Assembly: GCA_023389535.1 (NCBI GenBank)
Contig: JAEWEH010000155.1
Coordinates: 1-5,531, forward strand
Direction of reading: 5' to 3'
Length of the DNA stretch: 5,531 nucleotides
Source of the DNA: Pseudomonadota bacterium
GTDB lineage: Bacteria > Pseudomonadota > Gammaproteobacteria > Burkholderiales > Burkholderiaceae_B
In this document: positions 1 to 5,531 of the stretch, piece by piece
Layout: every line of letters starts with the position of its first letter
Numbering within the stretch: position 1 is the first letter of the stretch
The notes under the pieces: generated by a model
Database searches by the model: none
The model's input: the letters and a program-made list of their open reading frames with translations, nothing else
What the model was told of the DNA's origin: nothing
Made by a program: the position numbers and the translations under genes

Positions 1-183
1 CAGGCCGACTTTATTGCGATCCACCTGGGCATGGTAGCCCTGGATGATGCCCTGCTGTTCCAGCGCCTTGACTCGCCGCCATACAGGCGCCGCCGACAAA
101 CCGACATGCTCCGACAGCTGTTGAGCCGAAGAGCGCCCCTCTTGCTGCAGTCTTTCAAGGATTTTGATATCGATCTTGTCCAT
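1..183 (-). CDS. Lrp/AsnC family transcriptional regulator, N-terminal part (cut by window edge)
   Basis: Only the first 61 residues lie in the window, beginning MDKIDIKILERLQQEGRSSA and still open at base 1. They form the winged helix-turn-helix typical of Lrp/AsnC proteins: an opening 'D-x-x-I-L' helix, the helix-turn-helix around residues 20-43 (QQLSEHVGLS, then a recognition helix with RRVKALE), and the wing start 'GIIQGYHAQVD' at 45-55. The C-terminal effector-binding (RAM/ACT-like) domain, which would show the ligand class, is outside the window. The start is supported by AGGTG (plus-strand 188-192), four bases before the ATG. The gene is divergent from the 2-oxoacid oxidoreductase starting at 299, with 115 bases between the two start codons. 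Members of this family commonly control a neighbouring amino acid pathway and their own gene, so it probably senses an amino acid and regulates the oxidoreductase; that is inference. The family call is firm, the effector unknown. Confidence 0.9.
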   Translation of the reverse strand, partial: MDKIDIKILERLQQEGRSSAQQLSEHVGLSAAPVWRRVKALEQQGIIQGYHAQVDRNKVGL

Positions 184-197
184 CGAGCACCTATCAA

Positions 198-242
198 GAA
201 ATGAATATTTCAATATCTAGGGATTTTACGCGATGAAATCGC
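198..242. promoter_or_regulatory. Candidate operator region between divergent regulator and oxidoreductase genes
   Basis: This AT-rich stretch contains three inverted repeats visible by eye. The first is GAAAT-4-ATTTC at 198-211. Overlapping it is ATATT-2-AATAT at 205-216. The third is GCGAT-3-ATCGC at 230-242. Lrp/AsnC proteins bind AT-rich dyads of about 15 bp, often several in a row, so these are natural candidates for autoregulation and for control of the oxidoreductase gene. I could not assign a convincing -35/-10 pair to either strand: no hexamer pair with 16-18 base spacing stands out. Binding by the adjacent regulator is inference from gene arrangement. Confidence 0.4.
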
Positions 243-287
243 AATAAAAACAGGGTAGCAGGAGCCTATCATGGGACATGAAAGAAT

Positions 288-291
288 GGAG
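288..291 (+). promoter_or_regulatory. Ribosome binding site that decides the oxidoreductase start at 299
   Basis: GGAG lies seven bases before the ATG at 299, an ideal spacing. The in-frame ATG at 278 would add seven residues (MKEWRIV) but its nearest purine-rich site, AGGAG at 260-264, is 13 bases away, which is too far. The start at 299 is therefore preferred. Confidence 0.65.
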
Positions 292-298
292 AATTGTC

Positions 299-3200
299 AT
301 GTCCGCCGCAGCCATCGATACCGAATACCGACTGGATTCCAACCTGACCGCGACCTCGGGCCGCATATTCCTCACGGGTACGCAGGCGCTGGTCCGCATG
401 GTGTTGGCGCAGCGCAGGGCCGACCGGGAAAAGGGATTGAATACGGCCGGTTTCGTCACCGGATATCGCGGTTCCCCGCTGGCCGGTGTGGACCTGGCCA
501 TGTGGCGCGCGCAGCAATCATTGGCGCAGCATCAGGTCGACTTCCTGCCGGCCATCAACGAAGACCTTGCCGCGACCATGATCATGGGCACCCAACAGGC
601 GGGCCTGCGCGACGATCGCAAAGTCGATGGCGTATTCGCCCTATGGTATGGCAAAGGCCCAGGCGTGGATCGCGCCGGCGATGCGCTGCATCATGGCAAC
701 GCGGCGGGCGCGTCGCGCCACGGCGGTGTGTTGCTGGTGGTGGGCGACGACCACACCGCCGCCTCTTCATCGTTTCCGCATGCCAGCGAGACCTCGCTAT
801 CCGCATGGGGAATACCCATCGTCAACCCGGCTTCTATCGAAGAATATGAAGCCTTCGGACTATGGGGCTGGGCGCTATCACGCTATAGCGGCGCCTGGGT
901 CGCTTTCAAGGCGGTGACCGAAACGGTGGAAAGCGGGCGATCCTTTGTACTGCGCACGCCCTCTGATCTGGCCACACCGGACGATGATACGATCGCGGGC
1001 TCGCTGGAATACAGTACGAGGGAATTCCTGACACCTGCCGTCGAGGGCCGCATGGCGTCGCGCCTGAAGGCCGTGAAGGCATTTTCAGCCCGTCATTCCC
1101 TGGACCGCTTCGTAGACCCGGCGCCTGGCGCCAGGTTGGGGTTGATCACGACCGGCAAGGCTTTCCTGGATGCCCAAGACGCCCTGCGCCGTCTGGCGCG
1201 CCAGCATCCTGGCTCGCTTCCCGCGCTGCGTCACCTGAAGATAGGCTTGACCTGGCCGATCGACGAACCGTCATTCGCAAGATTCGCGCAAGGGCTCGAC
1301 CATATATTGGTGATTGAAGAAAAGGCCGGTCTGATCGAAGGGCAAATCAAGGATCTGCTGTTCAATGCGGCACGGCGCCCTACTGTGTCCGGCAAGCGCG
1401 ACCTGGAGCACGAGGTCCTGGTTCCCAGAGAAGGTCAACTGCGCCCGGCCTTGTTGACCGGCGTGCTGCGCCGCTGGCTGAGGCAGGCGGGCGACATCGC
1501 GCTGCCCGAAGCCGATGGCGTCGCGCCCATACATGCGACGGCGACGACGGCCGTCCAGACACTTACGCGCCGCCCTTATTTCTGTTCCGGCTGCCCGCAC
1601 AATAGCTCGACCAAAGTACCGGAAGGCAGCCAGGCCTTGGGCGGCGTGGGTTGCCATTACATGGCCACATGGATGCACCGCGATACGGCCGGACTGACCC
1701 AGATGGGCGGGGAAGGCGCAGACTGGGTGGGCCTGTCGCGCTACACCCGCATGCCGCATGTATTCCAGAACATGGGTGAGGGCACCTACTTCCATTCCGG
1801 TTACCTGGCCATCCGGCAAGCCATCGCCGCAAAGGCGAACATAACCTATAAGATTCTCTTCAACGACGCCGTCGCCATGACGGGCGGCCAGCCTGTGGAC
1901 GGCCCTATTTCAGTGCCGCGCCTCTGTCAGCAAATGCTCGGCGAAGGCGTCAGCAAGGTGGTGGTGACCACCGACGAGCCGGAAAAATACCGTCATATCG
2001 CGTTGCCCCAGGGCGTGACCGTCCATCATCGGCGCGAACTGGACGCCGTGCAGCGCGAATTGCGCGATACCGCAGGCGTCACCGTACTCATACACGATCA
2101 GACCTGTGCCGCCGAGAAGCGCCGCCGGCGTAAAAAAAACGCCTACCCGGACCCGGCGCGCCGATTGTTCATCAACACGGCGGTCTGCGAAGGCTGCGGC
2201 GATTGCAGCACACAGTCGAATTGCGTGTCACTGGTGCCCGTGGCGACGCCATTTGGACGCAAGCGCGCGATCGATCAGTCCAGCTGCAACAAGGATTATT
2301 CCTGCGTCGACGGTTTCTGCCCGAGCTTTGTATCGGTGCTGGGCGGCCGGCTGCGCAAAGCCACCACCCAGCCCGCGGATCGCGAAAGGCTGCATGCGCA
2401 AATCGCAGCGCTGCCGGAGCCGGCATTCACTGCTTACGACGAAGCGTGCAACATCCTGGTCGTGGGCATAGGCGGAACAGGCGTCATTACAGTAGGCGCG
2501 ATCGTGTCCATGGCCGCCCACCTGGAAGGCCGCGCGGCATCAGTGCTGGACATTACCGGCCTTGCGCAAAAAGGCGGCGCGGTCATCAGCCATGTGCGGC
2601 TGTCGGGCGATGCCACCCCACCCGGCGCCGTGCGCATTGATCCGCAACAGGCCGACGTGGCCATCTTCTGCGACGTGGTCGCGGCCGCCAAGCCGGAGGC
2701 CATGCAAGCGCTGAAGCCGGCCGTGGCCCGGCCTGACGCGGCCGGCGGCCTGCCGCCTGATGCCGATGAACTGCACGGCCATACCTTGACGATCGTGAAC
2801 ACTTATCTGGCGCCGACCGCGGAGTTCACCCATGATCCCCAAGTGGCACTGGACCCCCGCCCTTTGATCGATGCCATACGCCAGACCACGGGCTCGGACC
2901 ACACCTGGGAACTGGATGCTCATCAATTGGCCATACGGCAATTCGGCGACAGCATCATGGCGAACATGATCATGCTGGGCTATGCCTGGCAGCGCGGCGG
3001 CATTCCCGTCAGCGCCGCCGCCATACAGCGCGCGTTGGCGCTCAATGGAGTGGCTGTGGAACAGAACCAGCAGGCCTTCGGCATTGGGCGCCTGGCGGCG
3101 GCCCGTCCCGACGCGCTGGTGGCGCTGGCTGACACACGGCCCGTTACCGTGCACGCGCCCGAATCGCTGGAAAAGGTGGTGGAGCGCTGCCGCAGCGCGT

Positions 3201-3856
3201 TGATCGACTACCAGGACGCCCGTTACGCCAGGCAATATACCGACGTCATCGACCGTGTGCTGACTGCGGAACGCGCCCTATTCCCCCATGCCAGGCCAAG
3301 ACTTGCGCCCAAAGTGGCGCAATCGCTGTACAAGCTGATGGCTTACAAGGATGAATATGAAGTGGCCCGGCTGTTCACCAATGGTGAATTCCGCAAGGAC
3401 CTCGAGAAAAACTTCGAAGGCGACTTCACCCTGCAATTCCATCTCGCCCCGCCTTTGCTGGCCAGGCGTGACCCCCGTACCGGCATCCCGCGCAAAATGA
3501 CGTTCGGTCCGCGCACCGAAATCGTGTTTCGCCTCCTGGCGCGCTGCAAGGCCTTGCGCGGCTCGTGGCTCGATGTCTTTTCCTATACCGCCGAACGCAA
3601 GATGGAAAGACGTCTCGCTGCGGAATACAGGCAAGCCGTCCTCGCCATGCTGGACCGCCTGAATGCGGGCAACTTCAAGCTGGCGCTGGCGCTTGCCGAC
3701 TTGCCGCAGCAGGTGCGCGGCTTTGGGCATGTCAAGGAAGCCAACGTCCGCACTTATCAGGAAAAACTGCAGGGCTTGCGCACCGCATTCGATCGGCCGG
3801 CCGTACCGGGCGCCCGGCGTAGGACGGCAAGGGCGCCGCAAGCACATGGTGCTTGA
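299..3856 (+). CDS. Single-chain indolepyruvate ferredoxin oxidoreductase family protein (2-oxoacid:acceptor oxidoreductase)
   Basis: An intact 1185-residue protein (start MSAAAIDTEY, end APQAHGA). Known members convert arylpyruvates (indolepyruvate, phenylpyruvate) plus CoA to arylacetyl-CoA and CO2, passing electrons to ferredoxin; the enzyme is cytoplasmic. Visible domains: a pyrimidine-binding TPP domain at about 20-240, with VTGYRGSPL from 53 and the likely catalytic Glu88 in INEDLAAT; the main TPP domain at about 420-600, with Cys429-x2-Cys432-Pro-His and a diphosphate/metal motif from GEG (493-495) to Asn522-Asp523; a basic linker (RRRRKK, 608-613); a cysteine-rich iron-sulfur segment at 630-675; a gamma-type catalytic domain from about 719, with GIGGTG (723-728) and GLAQKGG (754-760); and a C-terminal domain at about 985-1165, which I recall as DUF6537. 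In archaea the alpha and gamma parts are separate subunits; here they are one chain, as in many proteobacterial relatives. The divergent Lrp/AsnC gene suggests a role in amino acid catabolism. The substrate is not proven; another 2-oxoacid is possible. No frameshift or missing core motif was seen. Confidence 0.92.
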   Translation: MSAAAIDTEYRLDSNLTATSGRIFLTGTQALVRMVLAQRRADREKGLNTAGFVTGYRGSPLAGVDLAMWRAQQSLAQHQVDFLPAINEDLAATMIMGTQQAGLRDDRKVDGVFALWYGKGPGVDRAGDALHHGNAAGASRHGGVLLVVGDDHTAASSSFPHASETSLSAWGIPIVNPASIEEYEAFGLWGWALSRYSGAWVAFKAVTETVESGRSFVLRTPSDLATPDDDTIAGSLEYSTREFLTPAVEGRMASRLKAVKAFSARHSLDRFVDPAPGARLGLITTGKAFLDAQDALRRLARQHPGSLPALRHLKIGLTWPIDEPSFARFAQGLDHILVIEEKAGLIEGQIKDLLFNAARRPTVSGKRDLEHEVLVPREGQLRPALLTGVLRRWLRQAGDIALPEADGVAPIHATATTAVQTLTRRPYFCSGCPHNSSTKVPEGSQALGGVGCHYMATWMHRDTAGLTQMGGEGADWVGLSRYTRMPHVFQNMGEGTYFHSGYLAIRQAIAAKANITYKILFNDAVAMTGGQPVDGPISVPRLCQQMLGEGVSKVVVTTDEPEKYRHIALPQGVTVHHRRELDAVQRELRDTAGVTVLIHDQTCAAEKRRRRKKNAYPDPARRLFINTAVCEGCGDCSTQSNCVSLVPVATPFGRKRAIDQSSCNKDYSCVDGFCPSFVSVLGGRLRKATTQPADRERLHAQIAALPEPAFTAYDEACNILVVGIGGTGVITVGAIVSMAAHLEGRAASVLDITGLAQKGGAVISHVRLSGDATPPGAVRIDPQQADVAIFCDVVAAAKPEAMQALKPAVARPDAAGGLPPDADELHGHTLTIVNTYLAPTAEFTHDPQVALDPRPLIDAIRQTTGSDHTWELDAHQLAIRQFGDSIMANMIMLGYAWQRGGIPVSAAAIQRALALNGVAVEQNQQAFGIGRLAAARPDALVALADTRPVTVHAPESLEKVVERCRSALIDYQDARYARQYTDVIDRVLTAERALFPHARPRLAPKVAQSLYKLMAYKDEYEVARLFTNGEFRKDLEKNFEGDFTLQFHLAPPLLARRDPRTGIPRKMTFGPRTEIVFRLLARCKALRGSWLDVFSYTAERKMERRLAAEYRQAVLAMLDRLNAGNFKLALALADLPQQVRGFGHVKEANVRTYQEKLQGLRTAFDRPAVPGARRRTARAPQAHGA

Positions 3857-4031
3857 ACCGCCGCGTCAGACTGATAGCGCGGGATAATATCGCGATGCCG
3901 GGAGATCGCGCGGCGCCGTCGCCGCCCGGCGGATTGCATGACCGCCGTCGTAGACGTTAACAAATTTTATGACGAAGGCCGGGATGGCCCTTGTCGACGG
4001 TTACATTTGCGGCAAACCCAGATGAGCCTTG
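3857..4031. other. Non-coding gap after the oxidoreductase gene, small hairpins only
   Basis: I see no convincing gene here. The stretch holds several short GC-rich inverted repeats: CGGCG-4-CGCCG at 3911-3924, CGGCGG-9-CCGCCG at 3927-3947, and GGCC-5-GGCC at 3977-3989. None is followed directly by a run of T, so they are not clear intrinsic terminators, though they could stabilise the 3' end of the upstream mRNA. An 18-codon frame at 3969-4025 has no ribosome binding site. Confidence 0.5.
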
Positions 4032-4055
4032 AGCCGGCGCTGATTCCCGGCTTTT
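4032..4055 (+). terminator. Possible rho-independent terminator after the oxidoreductase gene
   Basis: AGCCGG (4032-4037) and CCGGCT (4047-4052) can pair around a nine-base loop, and the 3' arm runs into a short T tract (4052-4055) before CG. The stem is only six pairs and the T run is short, so termination would be partial. It lies about 175 bases after the upstream stop codon and about 50 bases before the nrdA promoter, a sensible place to separate the two transcription units. Read-through into nrdA remains possible. Confidence 0.4.
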
Positions 4056-4105
4056 CGCAGGCCTTTTAAACCGGTAAAAAGCAAAAGATCAAGCCCTTTT
4101 TGCGC

Positions 4106-4134
4106 TTGCCTAGGCGGCGAGCAATCACTACAAT
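4106..4134 (+). promoter_or_regulatory. Sigma-70-type promoter of nrdA
   Basis: TTGCCT at 4106-4111 (-35) and TACAAT at 4129-4134 (-10) are separated by exactly 17 bases. Each keeps the most conserved bases of its consensus (TTG of the -35; TA and final T of the -10). Transcription would begin near 4141, giving an nrdA leader of about 155 bases. The -10 hexamer lies inside the first NrdR box, so NrdR binding should exclude RNA polymerase. The agreement of hexamers, spacing and overlapping operator makes this a strong prediction, without experimental proof. Confidence 0.75.
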
Positions 4135-4140
4135 TAGTGC
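4125..4140. promoter_or_regulatory. NrdR box 1 (upstream)
   Basis: TCACTACAATTAGTGC fits the 16-bp NrdR box pattern acaCwAtATaTwGtgt, with the key C at position 4, A at 6, T at 11 and G at 13. It is a dyad, CACTA-4-TAGTG. It overlaps the -10 hexamer of the nrdA promoter. NrdR is the nucleotide-sensing zinc-ribbon/ATP-cone repressor of bacterial ribonucleotide reductase genes; its own gene is not in the window. Confidence 0.8.
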
Positions 4141-4155
4141 CAGAATTTCCAGCGA

Positions 4156-4171
4156 CCACTATATATTGTGG
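4156..4171. promoter_or_regulatory. NrdR box 2 (downstream)
   Basis: CCACTATATATTGTGG is a near-perfect NrdR box. Extended by one base each side it is an inverted repeat, ACCAC-8-GTGGT (4155-4172). It begins 31 bp after the start of box 1, that is three helical turns, which places both boxes on one face of the DNA, the spacing known for NrdR operators. It sits in the early transcribed region, about +15 to +30. Confidence 0.88.
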
Positions 4172-4254
4172 TGCGATGGCTAAAAAAGCCGATATTTATC
4201 AATACCCAGCAGCAAATCTGTAGCTTGCAACCCAGCATCAATCACAGCGCTGTC

Positions 4255-4274
4255 CATGCGTGCGCAAGCGCATG
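4255..4274 (+). repeat. Inverted repeat in the nrdA leader, just upstream of the ribosome binding site
   Basis: CATGCG (4255-4260) and CGCATG (4269-4274) are perfect inverted arms around an eight-base loop. The hairpin would form in the nrdA mRNA 13 bases before the AGGAG site at 4288. Its left arm contains an in-frame ATG (4256) that could extend NrdA by 14 residues. A six-pair stem may be coincidental in G+C-rich sequence, and any effect on translation is untested. Confidence 0.35.
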
Positions 4275-4287
4275 CCCTTCTTGCCCC

Positions 4288-4292
4288 AGGAG
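4288..4292 (+). promoter_or_regulatory. Ribosome binding site of nrdA
   Basis: AGGAG lies five bases before the ATG at 4298. The other in-frame ATG, at 4256, has no purine-rich site before it (the preceding bases are CAGCGCTGTCC), so this site decides the start at 4298. Confidence 0.8.
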
Positions 4293-4297
4293 CCTTC

Positions 4298-5531
4298 ATG
4301 CAGACTACCCAGACCATTGAATCCAGGCCGGACGCCCCGCGTCAGAATCCGCCCGCCTCCGCCAGCACAGGTCATGGCAACCAGTGGAGGAACTTCCACA
4401 TTATCCGGCGCAATGGCGCCGTGGTCGGGTTCGAGCCCGGCAAAATCGCCATCGCCATGACGAAGGCTTTCCTCGCCGTCAATGGCGGCCAAGGCGCCGC
4501 TTCTGCGCGCGTGCGCGAAATGGTCGAATCGCTGACCGCTCAAGTGGTCAACGCGCTGGTGCGCAATCGCCCCAGCGGCGGCACCTTCCATATTGAAGAC
4601 ATCCAGGACCAGGTCGAACTGTCCCTCATGCGCTCCGGCGAGCACGACGTGGCCCGTGCCTACGTGCTGTATCGGGAAAAGCGTTCGCAGGAACGCGCCC
4701 GTTCGACGCCTGTGCAAGCAGCGCCCGAACACAGCACGCTGAATGTCATCGACAATGGCGTCACGCGCCCCCTGGACCTGGCCCTGCTGCGCGCCACCAT
4801 CGCCGACGCCGGCCAGAACCTGCCGCATCATATCGATACCGATGCCATCCTGAAGGAAACCGTCAAGAACCTCTACGACGGCATCCCTGTGGACGAAGTC
4901 TTTAAATCCGCCATTCTTTCGGCACGCGCCATGGTGGAGAACGATCCGTCCTACAGCCAGGTCACAGCACGGCTTTTGCTGCATACCATCCGCAAGGAAG
5001 TGCTGGGCGAAGAAGTCTCGCAAGCGGATATGGCGCAACGCTATGCCGATTACTTCCCGCAATTCATCAGGACCGGCATAGAAGGCGAATTGCTGGACGA
5101 AAAACTGGGGCAGTTCGATCTGGCCAAGCTGGCCTCGGCACTGAAGGCCGAACGCGACCTGCAATTCAACTACCTGGGCCTGCAAACCCTGTACGACCGC
5201 TACTTCCTGCATCTGCGCGGCCGCCGCATCGAGCTTCCCCAAGTGTTCTTCATGCGCGTCGCCATGGGCCTGGCGCTGAATGAAATCGACCGCGAAGCGC
5301 GTGCCATCGAATTCTACGAAGTCCTGTCGTCTTTCGACTTCATGAGCTCCACGCCCACCCTATTCAATTCCGGGACACTGCATTCCCAGTTGTCATCCTG
5401 CTACCTGACCACCGTGTCCGACGACCTGGCGGGTATTTACGATGCAATCAAGGAAAACGCCCTGCTTGCCAAGTATGCGGGCGGCCTGGGCAACGACTGG
5501 ACGCCGGTGCGTGCGCTGCGCAGCCATATCA
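4298..5531 (+). CDS. nrdA: Ribonucleoside-diphosphate reductase, large (alpha) subunit, class I, N-terminal part (cut by window end)
   Basis: The first 411 codons are present. NrdA reduces ribonucleoside diphosphates to deoxyribonucleotides with the radical-bearing small subunit NrdB, in the cytoplasm. A Pro/Ser/Gln-rich tail (1-29) precedes a canonical ATP-cone at about 32-130, with FHIIRRNGAVVGFEPGKI at 33-50. A second cone-like module at about 148-236 lines up with the single cone of E. coli NrdA but has lost the KRDG-type nucleotide motif (VIDNG at 150-154). The N-terminal reductase domain follows from about 240. The barrel begins at STPTLFNSG (351-359) and QLSSC, where Cys368 matches redox-active Cys225 of E. 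coli and Asp375 matches Asp232 of the specificity site. The remaining active-site cysteines and the C-terminal cysteine pair lie beyond the window. Two-cone NrdA proteins run to about 950 residues or more, so under half is here. The gene has its own NrdR-controlled promoter; nrdB presumably lies downstream, but is not seen. Confidence 0.95.
   Translation, partial: MQTTQTIESRPDAPRQNPPASASTGHGNQWRNFHIIRRNGAVVGFEPGKIAIAMTKAFLAVNGGQGAASARVREMVESLTAQVVNALVRNRPSGGTFHIEDIQDQVELSLMRSGEHDVARAYVLYREKRSQERARSTPVQAAPEHSTLNVIDNGVTRPLDLALLRATIADAGQNLPHHIDTDAILKETVKNLYDGIPVDEVFKSAILSARAMVENDPSYSQVTARLLLHTIRKEVLGEEVSQADMAQRYADYFPQFIRTGIEGELLDEKLGQFDLAKLASALKAERDLQFNYLGLQTLYDRYFLHLRGRRIELPQVFFMRVAMGLALNEIDREARAIEFYEVLSSFDFMSSTPTLFNSGTLHSQLSSCYLTTVSDDLAGIYDAIKENALLAKYAGGLGNDWTPVRALRSHI

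Noticed and set aside
271..849. A 192-codon plus-strand frame overlapping the start of the oxidoreductase gene, with a good ribosome binding site
   Set aside because: Rejected as a protein-coding gene: the translation is Arg/Gly-rich with no domain character, as expected of an out-of-frame reading. Its start signal is kept as a separate finding.
2540..3235. A 231-codon minus-strand frame inside the oxidoreductase gene
   Set aside because: It is antisense to the conserved gamma domain, shows no recognisable motif, and is best explained as a compositional shadow.
3969..4025. An 18-codon frame (MTKAGMALVDGYICGKPR) in the intergenic gap
   Set aside because: No ribosome binding site (preceded by AAATTTT), no evident promoter, and short enough to be chance.
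4079..4107. GCAAAA-11-TTTTGC inverted repeat (4081-4103) as a terminator
   Set aside because: The pairing is mostly A-T, and the sequence after it is GCTTGCC rather than a T tract. It also runs up against the nrdA -35 element, so it is not a convincing terminator.
4238..5242. A 334-codon open frame on the minus strand opposite nrdA
   Set aside because: It lies antisense to a clearly recognised NrdA. Its Gln/Val/His-rich translation resembles no family I know, and long antisense frames are common opposite G+C-rich genes.
1..5531. CRISPR arrays, tRNA or rRNA genes, transposases, phage genes or attachment sites
   Set aside because: None seen: no regularly spaced repeats, no cloverleaf-like sequence and no mobile-element coding frame. 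The window looks like ordinary chromosome.

Overview
The window reads as a chromosomal segment of a G+C-rich betaproteobacterium. Burkholderiales, and within it an Alcaligenaceae-like organism (Bordetella/Achromobacter/Pusillimonas group), is my inference from the protein character: a single-chain indolepyruvate ferredoxin oxidoreductase next to an Lrp/AsnC regulator, and a long NrdA with two N-terminal ATP-cone modules. I could not run a database search, so the genus is not established.

Layout. Positions 1-183 (minus strand) hold the first 61 codons of an Lrp/AsnC-family regulator, cut by the window edge. Positions 184-298 are the divergent control region shared with the next gene. It carries two compact AT-rich dyads and a 13-bp dyad. 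Positions 299-3856 (plus strand) hold one intact 1185-residue oxidoreductase of the indolepyruvate ferredoxin oxidoreductase family. It joins a thiamine diphosphate (TPP) part, a cysteine-rich iron-sulfur segment, a gamma-type catalytic domain and a C-terminal family-specific domain in one chain. Positions 3857-4297 are a 441-base gap with several small hairpins, one weak terminator candidate and a well-formed nrdA promoter. Positions 4298-5531 (plus strand) hold the first 411 codons of nrdA, the large subunit of aerobic class I ribonucleotide reductase, cut by the window end.

How the parts work together. The regulator and the oxidoreductase form a divergent pair, most simply a local regulator controlling 2-oxoacid (probably aromatic amino acid) breakdown. 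The nrdA gene is a separate transcription unit. Its promoter (TTGCCT, 17 bases, TACAAT) overlaps two 16-bp NrdR-type boxes placed 31 bp apart, so the gene is very probably repressed by NrdR when dATP is high. The protein itself carries the ATP-cone that gives allosteric dATP control.

I did not find an undescribed system here. The points worth a second look are small: control-region dyads, competing start signals, a slip-prone A run at a domain boundary, and the structured nrdA leader.
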